Below, in pieces: positions 24,134 to 36,087 of a stretch of DNA of 64,000 bases. The notes beneath the pieces were generated by a model. It was given only the letters and a program-made list of their open reading frames with translations, did no database searches and had not been told where the DNA came from. Every line of letters begins with the position of its first letter. The first letter of the stretch is position 1. The DNA lies in the NCBI RefSeq assembly GCF_000143535.2, contig NC_037318.1, positions 1,116,001 to 1,180,000 of the forward strand, read 5' to 3'. Position numbers and translations under genes: made by a program. The DNA is from Botrytis cinerea B05.10 (lineage: Eukaryota; Ascomycota; Leotiomycetes; Helotiales; Sclerotiniaceae).

Positions 24134-25690
24134 ATGCCCGACATCGATCCAGCGGCCTTGAGTCGCTCTAGTGTGACGAACAAGAGTCCAACTCCTGTTC
24201 TACCTAACAAATCACTTACTGCGACAACGCCGGTACAAAAATCTGCAAAATTCAATCATGTTCCGCCGCGCATCGACCTTGAGCCGTTGTATACGGCAGT
24301 CAAGTCTGCCATTGGCGAGAATTTTGGGATATACAAAGATTCAATTGGCTTGTTTCTTATGGGTATGTGATCAAACTTATTGTCTCTTGCGAGGGGCGAC
24401 AATTACGCGTGTTAAAATTATGTTAATTCTTTGTTTCAGGGCATATGAACCAAATTGAACTTTCATCCCGAATTGATCATTTTCTCATAACAAATACTGG
24501 CGAAATCGAACATCTTCACAATCAACTGATATCTGCCATTTATGCGAACACAACTCGTGAAATGCCTGACCAGGGCGTGGCGAGCTGGGTCAGTGCAAAT
24601 GATAAACCTACAACAGGAGCTGGGAGCAAGCCGGTGAGCGGCGATGCTGCAGAACAAAGACTTAAGACAGAAGTTATGCAACTGCCGAGTCGTGATAGAA
24701 GAAGGTTGAAGGATCTTTCTCAAAATGATGTGAGATTACTTTTCAGGCCTATATGGAGTGGCTGTGCTAAATTGCTTTGTAGTTCGACCCATTCGATGCA
24801 TTTGCGACAATGCTGACTGAGCATCGCCGACCGAAACCTGCAAGACAGCCAGAGATTGTGCCTGCTAGTGCCGGTGGTCTGAATAAAACTAGTGAGTTAT
24901 ACATAACTACCAAACCTGGCCAGTTCAATAGTACTTACATGTTATTCAAGATTGGGATCTGGAAATCCGGAAAAGATATGCTTTACCTCTAGCCTCGGAA
25001 TCAGGAGAGTTTCCTGACATGACAACTATCGAATCGCGAATGCTTCCCATATGCTACGAAACAGGATTGGTCAATGGTCATGTCCAAGATGCGGCTCAAT
25101 TTATGTCTGTGGCAACAGAAACTTTTATTAAAGAGGTCTTATCATCAATATTCAGTAAAACGAGAAGCAACGGGCCTGGATCTACGGGGAGTGCTGGAAC
25201 CGGTGGGGGCTCCTCTTGGGTACAAACGCACAAGTACCGAAGGCAGCTAGAAAGAGAGGAAGAGTCCTCGTTGCGCAACGAAGTCCTTCGGGATAAAAAC
25301 GGCTTATTACCCACTGAAGCCCGCGCAGCAAGTGAACGAGGCCCCCTAGGTATGGCCGATGTACGGACCGCACTTGAGATTTCCGATTGTGGTTTAGGGC
25401 AAATGCCAGTTGTTGTCCAGCAAATTATGTTCGGTTACCAAGAAGGCGAGCTAGAAGACTGGAACGCATTCACACAACTTGGGCCTCAAGGAAGAATCAT
25501 TGCTGAAGATGAAGATGGCGACATCGAAATGACTGGTCTCGAGGTCAACGGTTTGACTAATGGCGTCAACGGGCACGCGATAGATGAGCCTATGAGTGAT
25601 GTCGAAGATTGGGGGTGGGAAGGGGCTGAATATCAAGATCGAGCTGCATTGGATATGGTGCTAGATTCATGTCTAGCAATTGGAGCTTAA
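24134..25690 (+). CDS. HFI1: SAGA coactivator subunit Ada1/Hfi1
   Basis: Four exons (24134..24362, 24440..24729, 24783..24891, 24951..25690) give 455 residues. The conserved N-terminal block is [32 protein letters not shown] and [15 protein letters not shown], then a loop and the C-terminal [20 protein letters not shown]. Next comes [20 protein letters not shown], the histone-fold-like segment. Hfi1/Ada1 pairs with Taf12 through that histone fold and is needed to hold SAGA together (Transcriptional regulator of RNA polII, SAGA subunit family). The C-terminal 120 residues are acidic ([20 protein letters not shown], then repeated Asp/Glu). It acts in the nucleus. Splice donors are GTATGT, GTGAGA and GTGAGT and the frame is continuous. 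Confidence 0.92.
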
Positions 25691-26133
25691 TGCGTAATGT
25701 TACCTGCGGCTGGGTACGGAGTTTGCATCGGGTGTTTCAAAGGCGTTAATAACCCACATGAGGGTAGTGGTGCAACATTGGCGCAACGGATATTGGTTGT
25801 TTTTATGTACCAGAATATTGTATAAAATGATCATAAAAGGGATGGCAGAGACGAAGGGCGCTTTGGGCACGGTTGGGTATAGGGGAATTCTGTACACGAT
25901 GATACCCATGAACTGGCCAGGTAGGCCACTCGTTCATAGTACTTGAAAGAAGAAAGAAGCTAAGCAATAGAGTGTAAAAATTCAATTATATAACAGCAAA
26001 TAATCTCAACATATCGTAATTAATCATGCTAATAAGTACAGTCTCTTCATGTCGTCTACAGAGCTTGGTTTCAGATTTGACTTCGGCTAATTGCGCCAAA
26101 GCTTTCACTAGTCTTTATCAGTCATGATCTTGG
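25691..26133. other. short intergenic spacer
   Basis: This is the 3' flank of HFI1 and upstream region of the DUF3253 gene. It includes the upstream ORF start listed separately. Confidence 0.4.
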
Positions 26134-26153
26134 ATGCCAAATACTTCGATTAA
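26124..26153 (+). promoter_or_regulatory. upstream ORF overlapping the DUF3253 start codon
   Basis: ATG at 26124 opens a 9-codon frame ending TAA at 26151-26153. It runs across the ATG at 26134 in another frame. If both are in the transcript, scanning ribosomes would often skip the 26134 start and could reach the in-frame ATG at 26188. Confidence 0.4.
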
Positions 26154-26499
26154 CAATAATCAATCTGGATGTAAATTCGCTTTTTCGATGGATGACGCTA
26201 CACATTGTGATTCTATTTCAACAATTGAACGCTACATAAATCATTTTCTAGAATCGCGCCAATCACCCAAAACTTTTTGTCCTTCCGAAGTCGCTCGAGC
26301 ACTTGCTCATTCGGAGCTTCAGGCATTGGGTCATTCTTGCTGGCGCGAAGCTATGCCAGATATTCGATCAATTCTATTTACGATGCGAGAGAACAATGAT
26401 GTTGAGATCTTACAGAAAGGCGTCGTACTTGAGGGGGATCTTGGAGCCGGATTAGCAAATGTGGTTGGACCTATCAGAGTACGAAAGCCCCTAGCTTGA
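26134..26499 (+). CDS. DUF3253 winged-helix-like protein
   Basis: This single exon has 121 codons. The core from about residue 30 reads TIERYINHFLESR, CPSEVARALAHSE, CWREAMPDIRSILFTMRENN, EILQKGVVL and GPIRVRKP. This is the DUF3253 pattern (CPSEVAR...WR..MP.vR......G...i.QKG....GPIRIR), a small predicted winged helix best known from bacteria. No function is established, though DNA binding is plausible from the fold. Met19 at 26188 is an alternative start giving 103 residues, closer to the domain size, and it escapes the upstream ORF overlapping the first ATG. The gene has no intron, unlike most genes here, which fits an origin by transfer from bacteria, though its small size could also explain that. 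Confidence 0.82.
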   Translation: MPNTSINNNQSGCKFAFSMDDATHCDSISTIERYINHFLESRQSPKTFCPSEVARALAHSELQALGHSCWREAMPDIRSILFTMRENNDVEILQKGVVLEGDLGAGLANVVGPIRVRKPLA

Positions 26500-28398
26500 T
26501 TTACAATTCTTGTTCAGAGGGAAAATCGTGCAACCCGCATCTTGGAGCTTGTGATTACGTCTCGACTTCTATATTCAGAACTATCGAAATCCTCACTTGA
26601 TTATCGGATGGTTGCGTTGTGCTGGAAAATCGTGCTGAGCAAGCTTATAAACCGCCCTGGTGGCTTACGAATGCTTGATTTTATGTTTTCTGTCAAGGCA
26701 CATCAAATGTTGACCTGTTGCTCCATTTATGTTAAGGCAAAGCGCTTCTGTTTCTTGTTCATCTCTCAGCTTCGTCATGGGTCGATTTCAACACCGTGAA
26801 TTATCTTCGGCTGATTCTACTCTGCTTTTCTCGCAACTTCCACGCTGTATTATCTCTGTCTTATTTTGGGTTGTTGTCCGGCATGGGTTCTTTTGATATC
26901 GAACTGCCGGGCCGCTATGTGGGAAGAAAACGTAGAACTTTGCTTTCTATGGGGTAAGAAGATGTTGAGGCAGATCTGTTGATGGACAAGAGGGGCTGAG
27001 CTAGGAGGTGGAACTATTGGTGTTGAGGATACTTTGTTTGCAGCATGTAGTGGCAGGATTATCGGAATCTGTGTCCAATTAAGACCATTTGACGTCTTGG
27101 TAATGAAGCTGATGCTATGGCCGTACTTATTCTTACACTCTGTTATTTTGCACGGTTAAACCCCCGGAAGCTGTGTCTTCATTTGATAGCAAGAGCTTGA
27201 ACTGTCGTTATTCAACTGGTCTTGGGTGAAGAATATGTACTTATGTACTTTTGGTTTCTTTATTTTTCGGTTCATTGTTTTTGCATCTACTAGGTATACC
27301 TTTCCGTTCGTAGACCCTGATTTCGGGTCTCAGAACAATGCCTTCGTTTTCAACACTATTGAATATTTATTCGATGTATGCAGAATACTACCATGGAGTG
27401 CAATGCAATATGAACTGTTTTAGTAAGTTCCTGGAGCGGAGTGAAAGATACTGATGCACTAAAGTGAAACTATTGAGGGCATTCCTTTGGGGAGCCTAGA
27501 AGATCGTTTTAAAGATTGGTAGAAGTTCAGCAATTGTTTCCCAATGGAACAAGTGACATAGAACTGAATATTGAGACTTAAAATAGGCATATGACAGTAC
27601 CACTTTAGCCGTGCAATACTGTAAATTCTCAAAGAAAAGTCGAGGAGGGGAAATGCCATCAGAATTAGAGCTTCCAGAGAATTCGTCCATGTCTTGCGGC
27701 AACCAAAAGACTGCTATTAATTATTGTATTTCCAGACGAGAGAAGATGGAATGAGAGTGAAGGAAGATCTGTAGTCTGAGAGATGCGATTGTAGTGATTT
27801 ATTTGAGGATGAGAGGAGAATCTTGGAGTTGTTACGTGCATGTTAAATACTTCGCTAGTGAGAAGGGTTGGAAGTAGCGAAGACAGGACATCGAAGTTCA
27901 GTGTGATCAAGCCTCAAGCACCTCGCCTCGCGCTATCTGAAATACACAAGAGATCAAGGCGAATAACAAATCGAAATATGGAAAGCAGAAGACTTGGAAC
28001 TCAGTTTTGTACTGTAGCGTTCCTAACTTTAGGATCTCGGGGTACTGTATCGTTGTCCTCGATACAGTAGGTGTCCTTCACCTTGTTCACGTACCTCGTA
28101 CGCACTCGAGTCAAAAAGGCATTACGTAAGAACTGTATTCAACGCGACGGAATTACCGGAATGTCCCGATGCCGATAGTTCCCGCCAAGACGATTTTAAT
28201 GGCGGGTGAAACTTTTGGAGTCCATAATTTTTTTGACTTGCTATGATACCCACCCTCGAGCCACCGTGCCCACTACTGACTCTTAGTATTTCTTGACTGC
28301 AATTGATTTAAGTACGAGTATCCCCAAAACTTCAATTGAGTAAAATTGGACACAATTTGCTATTTTGTACGATTTTGTAGTTTTTTTGATCAGTCACA
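26500..28398. other. intergenic region, no gene seen
   Basis: 1.9 kb with short ORFs only. The last 300 bp should hold the fumarase promoter. Confidence 0.45.
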
Positions 28399-30160
28399 AT
28401 GCTCCGGACATCCACACTTCGAGCCCCGTTGCCTCGGGCAATCGCTCGTACATTCACCACCTCCACCTGCCCCGCGAATGCCGTCAACATCACGAGCAAA
28501 TCTGCCACTCGGGTCCTTAATTGTGCTCCTTCATCATATAAGCTTAAGAGTGTACAATCTTCGTTTCCTCGTCTGCAAAGAAATTTCCACGCAACTGCAT
28601 ACAACATGTCACAAACAAGAACCGAATCCGATGCTTTTGGAAATGTCGAGGTCCCTTCGGACAAATATTGGGGAGCGCAGACTGAGCGTTCGTTGGAGAA
28701 CTTCAAGATAAACCAGCCTCAAGATCGCATGCCTCCTCCAATTATTAAGGCTTTTGGTATCTTGAAGGGCGCGGCTGCAACTGTGAACATGCAGTTTGGT
28801 CTAGGTACGCCTACATCAAAGGAGATACAGGTTAGGATATGAGCTGACGAAATTTCGACAGACCCAAAGCTCGGAAAAGCTATTCAGGAAGCTGCCAAGG
28901 AAGTCGCAGATCTTAAGTTGCTTGATCATTTCCCGCTTGTTGTCTGGCAAACCGGCTCTGGAACCCAGTCAAATATGAATGCTAATGAGGTTATCTCAAA
29001 TCGGGCTATTGAAATCTTGGGCGGAACCATGGGAACCAAGAAACCAGTTCACCCTAACGATCACGTTAACATGTCAGCTTCCTCAAACGATACCTTCCCT
29101 ACTGTTATGCACATTGCTGCAGTCCTCGAGATCGAGAATGAGCTCCTCCCTGCGACTAAGTCATTACGAGATGCTCTCCAAGCTAAAGTGGATGAATTTG
29201 AGGCAAAGAACATTATTAAGATTGGACGAACTCATTTGCAAGATGCAACTCCTCTTACCCTCGCCCAGGAGTTTTCCGGATATGTCGCACAACTTGATTA
29301 TGGTATCGAGCGTGTCGAATCATCCCTACCCCACCTTAGACTCTTAGCACAAGGAGGAACTGCTGTAGGTACTGGTATCAACACTTTCAAGGGATTCGCA
29401 GAAGCTATCGCAGAAGAGGTTACCAAGATGACCGGAACACAATTCACAACTGCACCTAACAAATTTGAAGCACTTGCAGCTCACGATGCGATTGTTCAAG
29501 CTTCTGGATCTCTCACTACCCTCGCCTCATCCCTCTTCAAGATTGCCCAAGATATCAGATATCTTGGATCCGGTCCTCGATGTGGCCTCGGCGAGCTTGC
29601 TCTTCCAGAAAATGAGCCTGGAAGTTCGATCATGCCAGGTAAGGTCAACCCAACCCAATGCGAGGCCATCACTATGGTTTGCGCCCAGGTTATTGGAAAC
29701 GGTACTGCTACAACCATTGGTGGTATGAACGGCCAGTTTGAATTGAACGTTTTCAAGCCATTGGTCATTAGAAATTTGTTGCACAGCATTCGAATCTTGA
29801 GTGATGGAATGAGAAGTTTTGAGAAGAACTTGGTGGTTGGTCTACAAGCCAATGAGGAGAAGATTCAAAGCATCTTGAAAGAATCGTGCGTATACCGATT
29901 TCACTTATCAATCCCATCTTCCCCTTCCTTTGAGCCTGAAAACAGCAAGTATTAACAAAACTCTCAATAGCCTCATGTTGGTCACCTGCCTGAACCCAAA
30001 GATCGGTTACGATATGGCTAGCAAAGTGGCCAAGAATGCGCACAAGAAAGGATTGACTTTGAAGGAATCAGCCATGGAGTTGAAGGCCTTGAGTGAAGAG
30101 GATTTCGATAAGTTGGTTAGACCGGAGTTGATGGTTGGACCAGAGGATTACAAGAAATAA
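28399..30160 (+). CDS. FUM1: fumarate hydratase, class II, mitochondrial precursor
   Basis: Three exons, 28399..28804, 28862..29885 and 29971..30160, give 539 residues. Class II fumarases interconvert fumarate and malate in the TCA cycle. Visible family landmarks are [71 protein letters not shown] and the superfamily signature [11 protein letters not shown]. The first 69 residues are rich in Arg, Ser and Thr with few acids, as in a mitochondrial presequence, with a likely cleavage zone near [12 protein letters not shown]. Met70 (28606) starts [12 protein letters not shown], exactly where the mature enzyme begins, so initiation there would give a cytosolic form. The last two exons are joined by a Ser codon split across the intron. 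All active-site segments are intact. Confidence 0.97.
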
Positions 30161-31391
30161 GCAACGAAAAGATAAAATAGTTGCAAGGACAGTGATGAAG
30201 AATGTACTGATACCATACATGAGCGATATTGAGGATTAGCGTCATTGTTATTTAGATGTGGCGATGTACTCACATATGGGCTGGAGCGGATTGAGCAACT
30301 TGCAACATTATCATTGCTGTATATACCTGCCTATATATGTACATGTGCAAACAGGATTGCTCAAGGCGGTTGTAAAATAGGAGAAAGAACCCAAATTAAA
30401 TATGATTATATCCCCTTATCGAAAGGCACCCAAGACATGAACTTGCATGTCAATTCGTACAGGCTTGTCGATTGGTATAATTTATCTAGTATCATCAATT
30501 AGTAAAAGTAGAAGTGGTACACAGTAGGTTGTGTTTACCTGGTCGCTTCTCTCCTTTCTTCTTCACTTCCACGACCCATCCCTACGAGTACCAAGCACAC
30601 AATTGCCCCGCCGGACCATCGGATTAATAATTCGCCCTGCTCAGATTTAGGAGTTTCGGGACGTGTGCCTTACTAAGCATGTTCCGCCTCAAAGCTCAAG
30701 CTTCGTGATAGCTCGGCAGTCTTTTCAAAGTCTCCATTCTCGAGCATTGTTTCAAATTCTTTCTACCTATGTTTCGCACCAAAAAGATTGCACTCGAGTT
30801 TTGGAATGAATGGAGTCCGCTTCTTCAGGATTCTCATTCGGAGTTGCCACCGGATCTCTTTGCCGGCACTTGGGCATAGAGCGGTCAAAGTATATTGCCT
30901 ATGCTGCTACTAATTATGATGGATTGATGATTTATCAGGAAATTGACGGCCAATAACATCCATCTAATAACAGCGAGCTTACCTGCAAACAGCTGTTGCC
31001 ATAAGGATGGCAGCTTCCAAGCCATAGATCTTATGATGATTTACTGGTTCACACCTGCTACAATCCTTCCCCATGCGTTTTCGGCCATAAACTCCACCAA
31101 AACATCGACTTCACGTGCATTTACGCACATAAAGGGGCTCCCGGTCTAGGTGAAGCAATAATAGAAACCGCGCGGTATGGGTGATAATAGGTATGGTTTA
31201 GACCCTGATCTTCTCACGGTGGGTCTTCATAGAGAATTAAGGGTATTTGCGGTTTTCACAGTACTAGGTAGGTGAATCTGCTAGTTCAATCGCAAAATTA
31301 TGGTCCCAAAGGGATCCTTTTAATACAAATATTCATTCATGTCCCTCTACCACAAATAATTTTGGTTAACAACCAACTCATCTACAACATC
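30161..31391. other. intergenic region, no gene seen
   Basis: 1.2 kb between fumarase and the desaturase-like gene, with no supportable ORF. Confidence 0.45.
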
Positions 31392-32739
31392 ATGGATCTC
31401 CAAGCCATGGATCCTAACTTAACTCAACCCGATCGAAGGGTGCTTGAGTTGTTACTAAAAGATGTGCAAAAAAGTTACAAAGCCAGTCCGTCGGACACTT
31501 CTGCAAGTCAAGAAAGCCAATCTCAAATCGACGAGCAAATTTCGATTTTAGAAGCACTCAACGATGAGAATAACGAGAAATTCCAACCTACAGTATTCAC
31601 AAGTTGGGATCAAGAAGATCTTGAACGTCTCCCCCGTCCTTTATACCAATATATACTTCAGCCATACGTACAATGGGCGAAAGGAGTAGTACGTCGGCCA
31701 ACAGACGTTGTCTTCCTCACACATATCATCCTTTACCTCGCCACGTCGGTCCCGAGCGCTATAATTTTATACAACAGATTCTCATTGATACATGGATTCT
31801 GCCATTGGATCATGCAGGCTCTTTACTGCGGACCTTTCACCCTTATGCTTCACAACCACATTCATAACAACGGTGTTTTGGTGAAGAAATACGCATGGCT
31901 CGACCAAACGTTTCCATATCTCCTTGAGCCCCTCATGGGACACACACTACATTCTTATTACTACCACCATATCAAATGTCATCATGTTGAGGGTAATGGG
32001 CCAGATGATCTTTCTTCGACTCTGCGGTATCAGCGGGACGATATAATTGATTTTTTGAAGTACTGGGGTCGCTTCATGTTCTTTATCTGGCTTGAGCTTC
32101 CATTGTACTTTTTCCGAACTAAAAAAACGAAGTTAGCATGCGAGGTGCTGTTCTGGGAGGTTGGCTCATACGTGGGCATGTATGTGATGGCTAAATTGAA
32201 CTTCTGGCCAACCCTCTTTGTCTTGTTAATACCATTCATGCAAATGAGAATTGGATTAATGGTAGGGAACTGGGGACAGCATGCATTGGTCGATGAAATC
32301 GATCCCGATTCGGATTATAGATCTTCCATTGTTCTGATTGATGTGGCGGTAAGAGATCATCCCATAAATTCATGGCACTGTTTAGATTCATCACTAATTC
32401 CTTATTTTGTAGAGCAACCGAAACTGCTTCAACGACGGTTGGCATACGGCCCATCATCTCAATCCACTTCGACATTGGCGCGATCAGCCACTTAGTTATC
32501 TGAAAGGAAAACAAAATTACGATTCTGGCAAAGCTCTCGTCTTCCAAAATATCGATTACATTATGATGTTCATCAAACTGATGCAGAAAGATTATGAACA
32601 TCTTGCTGGATGTCTCGTTCCGACAGGGGAAAATATCGGGAAAAGCAAGGAGGAGCTGGCAGCTATGCTGAGGACGAAGACCCGCAAGTTTACAGAGGAG
32701 GATATTCAAAAGAAATTCAGAAGTAAAAAGGCTTCTTAG
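31392..32739 (+). CDS. membrane fatty-acid desaturase/hydroxylase-like protein
   Basis: Two exons, 31392..32348 and 32413..32739, give 427 residues. The start MDLQAMDPN is chosen over an in-frame ATG 40 codons upstream whose extension looks like leader sequence. Three histidine clusters fit the di-iron centre of membrane desaturases: HNHIH (154-158), HHIKCHH (192-198) and HTAHH (330-334, in NDGWHTAHHLNPLRHW). Hydrophobic stretches lie around residues 107-127, 136-152, 220-240 and 250-285. The intron separates the third box from the rest, so a model missing exon 2 would lack a metal ligand set. No cytochrome b5 domain is seen. Substrate is unknown; the family includes fatty-acyl desaturases, hydroxylases and carotenoid enzymes. 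It sits next to two glycosyltransferase-like genes. Confidence 0.85.
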
Positions 32740-33443
32740 AGTCTCGTAGGAAAAAAGGGCCTATTATCCAAGAACACTATAGGCCACAGGGCGATTATCT
32801 GTGCCGGTGGCCAAGCTGGCAACTCCTGGGAAATTCATTGTCTCTTGAAATCCACGGCCAAGGTCAGGTGCAGGATGAAATGGAATGGAAAATTCGCCTT
32901 AACCGTTCTTGATCCGCTGTCTTTTCAAGGCACGCCGATGCTTTCATATACGTACAGATCAAGCATCAACGATTTATGAAGCTACAACATCATGATGAAA
33001 CAGGCTTACATCCATTGCCAAAGTTGGCCATTCCGATACAACATCTAGCACCAACGCGGATTGTCTCAAATATCCTGAACATACCTCAAGTACATACATA
33101 CATGTGGATTGTATGGAACATATCAGAGGGGGAGGGTAAATTGTAGATTGGCTAGCATGGTGTAACAATATAATGTTGAATTCATTTTACTTTTCACTCC
33201 TTTTTTCTGGCTCGATGCGTTAGCAAATGCACGTTGACTCCAGTGTCTCATTATAAAAGTTTGACGGTGTAATTTAATACCGGACATAAATCATGAAATC
33301 CGTTCCCGATCGAGGACCTCGAGACGTATGGCTTAGAAGGCCGTCTGCATGAACAATGCAGCTAATTTTTCTTATATTATATGAAAGTATATCCATTCAT
33401 CCATCTTACCCTCGAATCTCAACTCAGTATCTACTTGCAACTC
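32740..33443. other. convergent 3' spacer
   Basis: It lies between the ends of the desaturase-like and O-fucosyltransferase-like genes. No gene is seen. Confidence 0.45.
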
Positions 33444-35210
33444 TCAAGGGTAAGAATCCATGTTACTGAACCCGCCCGTGTTAACGACTAATATCTTAGT
33501 CGTTTCATCTCCTTTCAAAGCAGGCGCTTGATCCCACAATCTCGTTAGTCCATCCCTTCTACTTCCTGGATTAATATATGTCTCCCAGTATTCCTGTTCA
33601 AGGTCCACCGTGCGCGCATATGCAATGGTTTGGGAGAATGTTGACATCCATACCCCGAGGAAAAGTGCTGACTCGACCAACACAGCATAGTCAATAATAG
33701 CCATGGTGTCGAATTCCATCTCTTCTAATAGTAGAGATGGTTCGGAAAGAGATGATACCAAATTCCACTTATCATACACCCGATACCCTAGTTCTAAAAG
33801 GGACTCGCTGAACCTTGAGATGGCCGCTTCATCCCCACAGCTTATATATATGGTCTTGATACCCTCGGCAGCCCCTTGGACAGAAGATGCAAGCTTGATT
33901 TCCTGCGTGAAAAAATCAATTTGATCTTCCCGTGACCCGAAACCTTGGGGCCAATCGCTTTCACCCCGGAAATGAACTCCGATATATCCATCACGTAACT
34001 CAGGACTATATCGAAGCCTCGATCCAAAATCGAGCAGTTTTTTATTGTATTTTAGGGTACGGAAGATTTCTTTTTGGAGGGCTTGTTCCGAGTCATATGT
34101 ATAATTGTATGCATATATCGTATCGCCAAAGCCAACCGCGACTGGATTTTGGACTGAAATGGATGAGAGAGAAAGAGATTCTAAATGCTCGTCCACTAAA
34201 GCTTTAAACGTGCCAATGTGGTGGCTGGCATCTCCGTGTTCTCTCTTATCCATCTGTATGATTCTATCCTCGTCTATTCCAGAAACGTCCCCACATTGTC
34301 GTACTTCTATCTCTGGGCAGGCAGAACCCATTTCCTGGAGAAGAAACTCAATATCCCAATACACGTCCGGGCAAAGAGTGTTATCAGTGGTGCCGCCATA
34401 GTCAACGAAGTTCTCGGTGTTGCGATGCGATTGCACTGTGGGAAGGATGATTCCGGAACCGAGGTCTAGGGCCAAACGGAGACAAGTTTGTATGCGATTA
34501 CGGGCATTGTTTAGACCGCCACAGATGGATGTAGAGTTAGGGCCACACCAGGAGTGACACTGGAGGTAGAGCCCGGGCTGAAATGTGGTAGTTTCGCAAA
34601 GGGAGCGGAGAGTGAGTAGCTTGTATTCGCTCTTCACTTCTTCCACTTCGTTATTGTTCGTATCCTCATGGTTGATGTCTTCCCCCTCGAGCATCTCAAT
34701 CTCCATCTCTTCCTCTCTGCTCACATTTTCCTCCGTATCTATGTCTTCTTCGGTCTCTTTTCTTTCTTGCTCCTCTTTTTCTTTTCTCTCCTGCTCTTTC
34801 TTTTCTTCTTTAACCCTTTTATCCTCCGCTTCCTTCTCCTCCCTTAATCTTTGCTTCTCCTCCTTCTCTTTGAACACTTTCTCATCATGCGGACTGGCAT
34901 CACCGGGTGCAATTTTCCCCCTCCCCATTCCAATTTCTTCTAGTCTTCCTAAACGGTTCTCCTCCGATTCCTTATTCCATGCTCCACCGCTTCCACCACC
35001 CCCGCCCCAACCTACTTTTTTAATACCCCTTTCATCCTCACCACCAATCATTGATGGTGGGGACTTCAAATTTCCCCTGTCCTCCCTTCCTCCGCCATTG
35101 ATTCCTTTCCCGTCATTCGAATTTACTTTCCCCGATATCGAATTTCCATAATACATCACCCAAACAAATAACAAAAATGCAATAATGAAATTGTGATATC
35201 TAGTCACCAT
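33444..35210 (-). CDS. O-fucosyltransferase-like type II Golgi glycosyltransferase
   Basis: This single exon has 588 codons. Residues 8-24 form a signal anchor preceded by a short basic N-terminus, the topology of Golgi glycosyltransferases. A Gly-rich segment (about 64-77) and a highly charged Glu/Lys/Arg stretch (about 110-175, probably a long helix or coiled coil) form the stalk. The catalytic part begins near residue 205 with GLYLQCHSWCGPNSTSICGG, then LNNARNRIQTCLRLALDLG, which is the N-terminal GT65/GT68-like pattern. GVHFRGESDW (411-420) matches the HxRxE/D nucleotide-sugar motif of O-FucT-type enzymes. Late segments include IKTIYISCGDEAAISRF and DYAVLVESALFLGVWMSTFS. GDP-fucose as donor is inferred by family; fungal members are mostly uncharacterised. 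It is divergent from the DUF5672 gene. Confidence 0.85.
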   Translation of the reverse strand: MVTRYHNFIIAFLLFVWVMYYGNSISGKVNSNDGKGINGGGREDRGNLKSPPSMIGGEDERGIKKVGWGGGGGSGGAWNKESEENRLGRLEEIGMGRGKIAPGDASPHDEKVFKEKEEKQRLREEKEAEDKRVKEEKKEQERKEKEEQERKETEEDIDTEENVSREEEMEIEMLEGEDINHEDTNNNEVEEVKSEYKLLTLRSLCETTTFQPGLYLQCHSWCGPNSTSICGGLNNARNRIQTCLRLALDLGSGIILPTVQSHRNTENFVDYGGTTDNTLCPDVYWDIEFLLQEMGSACPEIEVRQCGDVSGIDEDRIIQMDKREHGDASHHIGTFKALVDEHLESLSLSSISVQNPVAVGFGDTIYAYNYTYDSEQALQKEIFRTLKYNKKLLDFGSRLRYSPELRDGYIGVHFRGESDWPQGFGSREDQIDFFTQEIKLASSVQGAAEGIKTIYISCGDEAAISRFSESLLELGYRVYDKWNLVSSLSEPSLLLEEMEFDTMAIIDYAVLVESALFLGVWMSTFSQTIAYARTVDLEQEYWETYINPGSRRDGLTRLWDQAPALKGDETTKILVVNTGGFSNMDSYP

Positions 35211-36087
35211 AATTGCAGGATCAAAAACGACTATAGGACAAAAAAGATTTCAGGGAATCAGATTCTAGATTACTGATAAAAATCATAGAGAAATATCAAA
35301 GCAGGCTCTTCTAGAGTATAAGATATGTTGATAATCTCTACAAACTGAAAACGAAAGCTATAAAATACCTGTTCTCGGAAACAAAGTCATTGTGACTTGG
35401 ATTCGGCAAATGCGTCGAGCACAAGTTTAACTTACAAGAGAAGATGAATTGTTGATTGAATGCATATACAAAACCTTTTGGCTTTTTGCCAAAAAGTGGT
35501 GGTTGATACGTAAGTACACGCTCTCTGTTCTCGGAAAACATCACTTGCCGAATCGACGAAAACGATGAATGTTGCGAAAGATTTAAAACACGACAAAAAT
35601 GGAGCCAAATGCGAGAAGAACATATATTTCCAAGCTGGTGTTTGAAGAGCATACCGAGGGAAACTTTTAAAAGGTTTCGTCTGATATACGTGGAAAAGAA
35701 AGAGTAAATAGATGAAGAAATTGGCATCTGGAAATGACAGTCCTTCTTGTTTGAGACAACTCCTAAGTGTGCTGTCTATGAAATTATGATGCGCACTAAG
35801 AAGAAGAAGGGAACTATCACAAGTGTTACTTACTTATTCCTAACAACAGTAAGGAGTTTAAATCCATTTTTATCATTATCATTATCACATTTACTGAAAG
35901 CCTCGCATGCAAGTGTCTCAGATTCACATATTTCTGAATTTGGAGAAAAAAGCAAATTCTGAATGCGGCATGGCGTATTTCAAGCACATTATCCCTAGAA
36001 TAGGGGAGACGAATCTCAATTTATACAATTAAAAAATCTCAAAAACTGCTTGTATCTCCATCTTCATTTACATAATTCGGGACAGCT
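35211..36087. promoter_or_regulatory. divergent intergenic region between two glycosyltransferase genes
   Basis: 877 bp between outward-facing starts of the O-fucosyltransferase-like and DUF5672 genes. It could serve both promoters. Short ORFs inside it show no family pattern. Confidence 0.5.

Noticed and set aside
34585..35151. 188-codon plus-strand ORF rich in Ser and Phe
   Set aside because: It is antisense to the charged stalk and N-terminus of the O-fucosyltransferase-like gene; the Ser runs are the complement of Glu/Lys codons.
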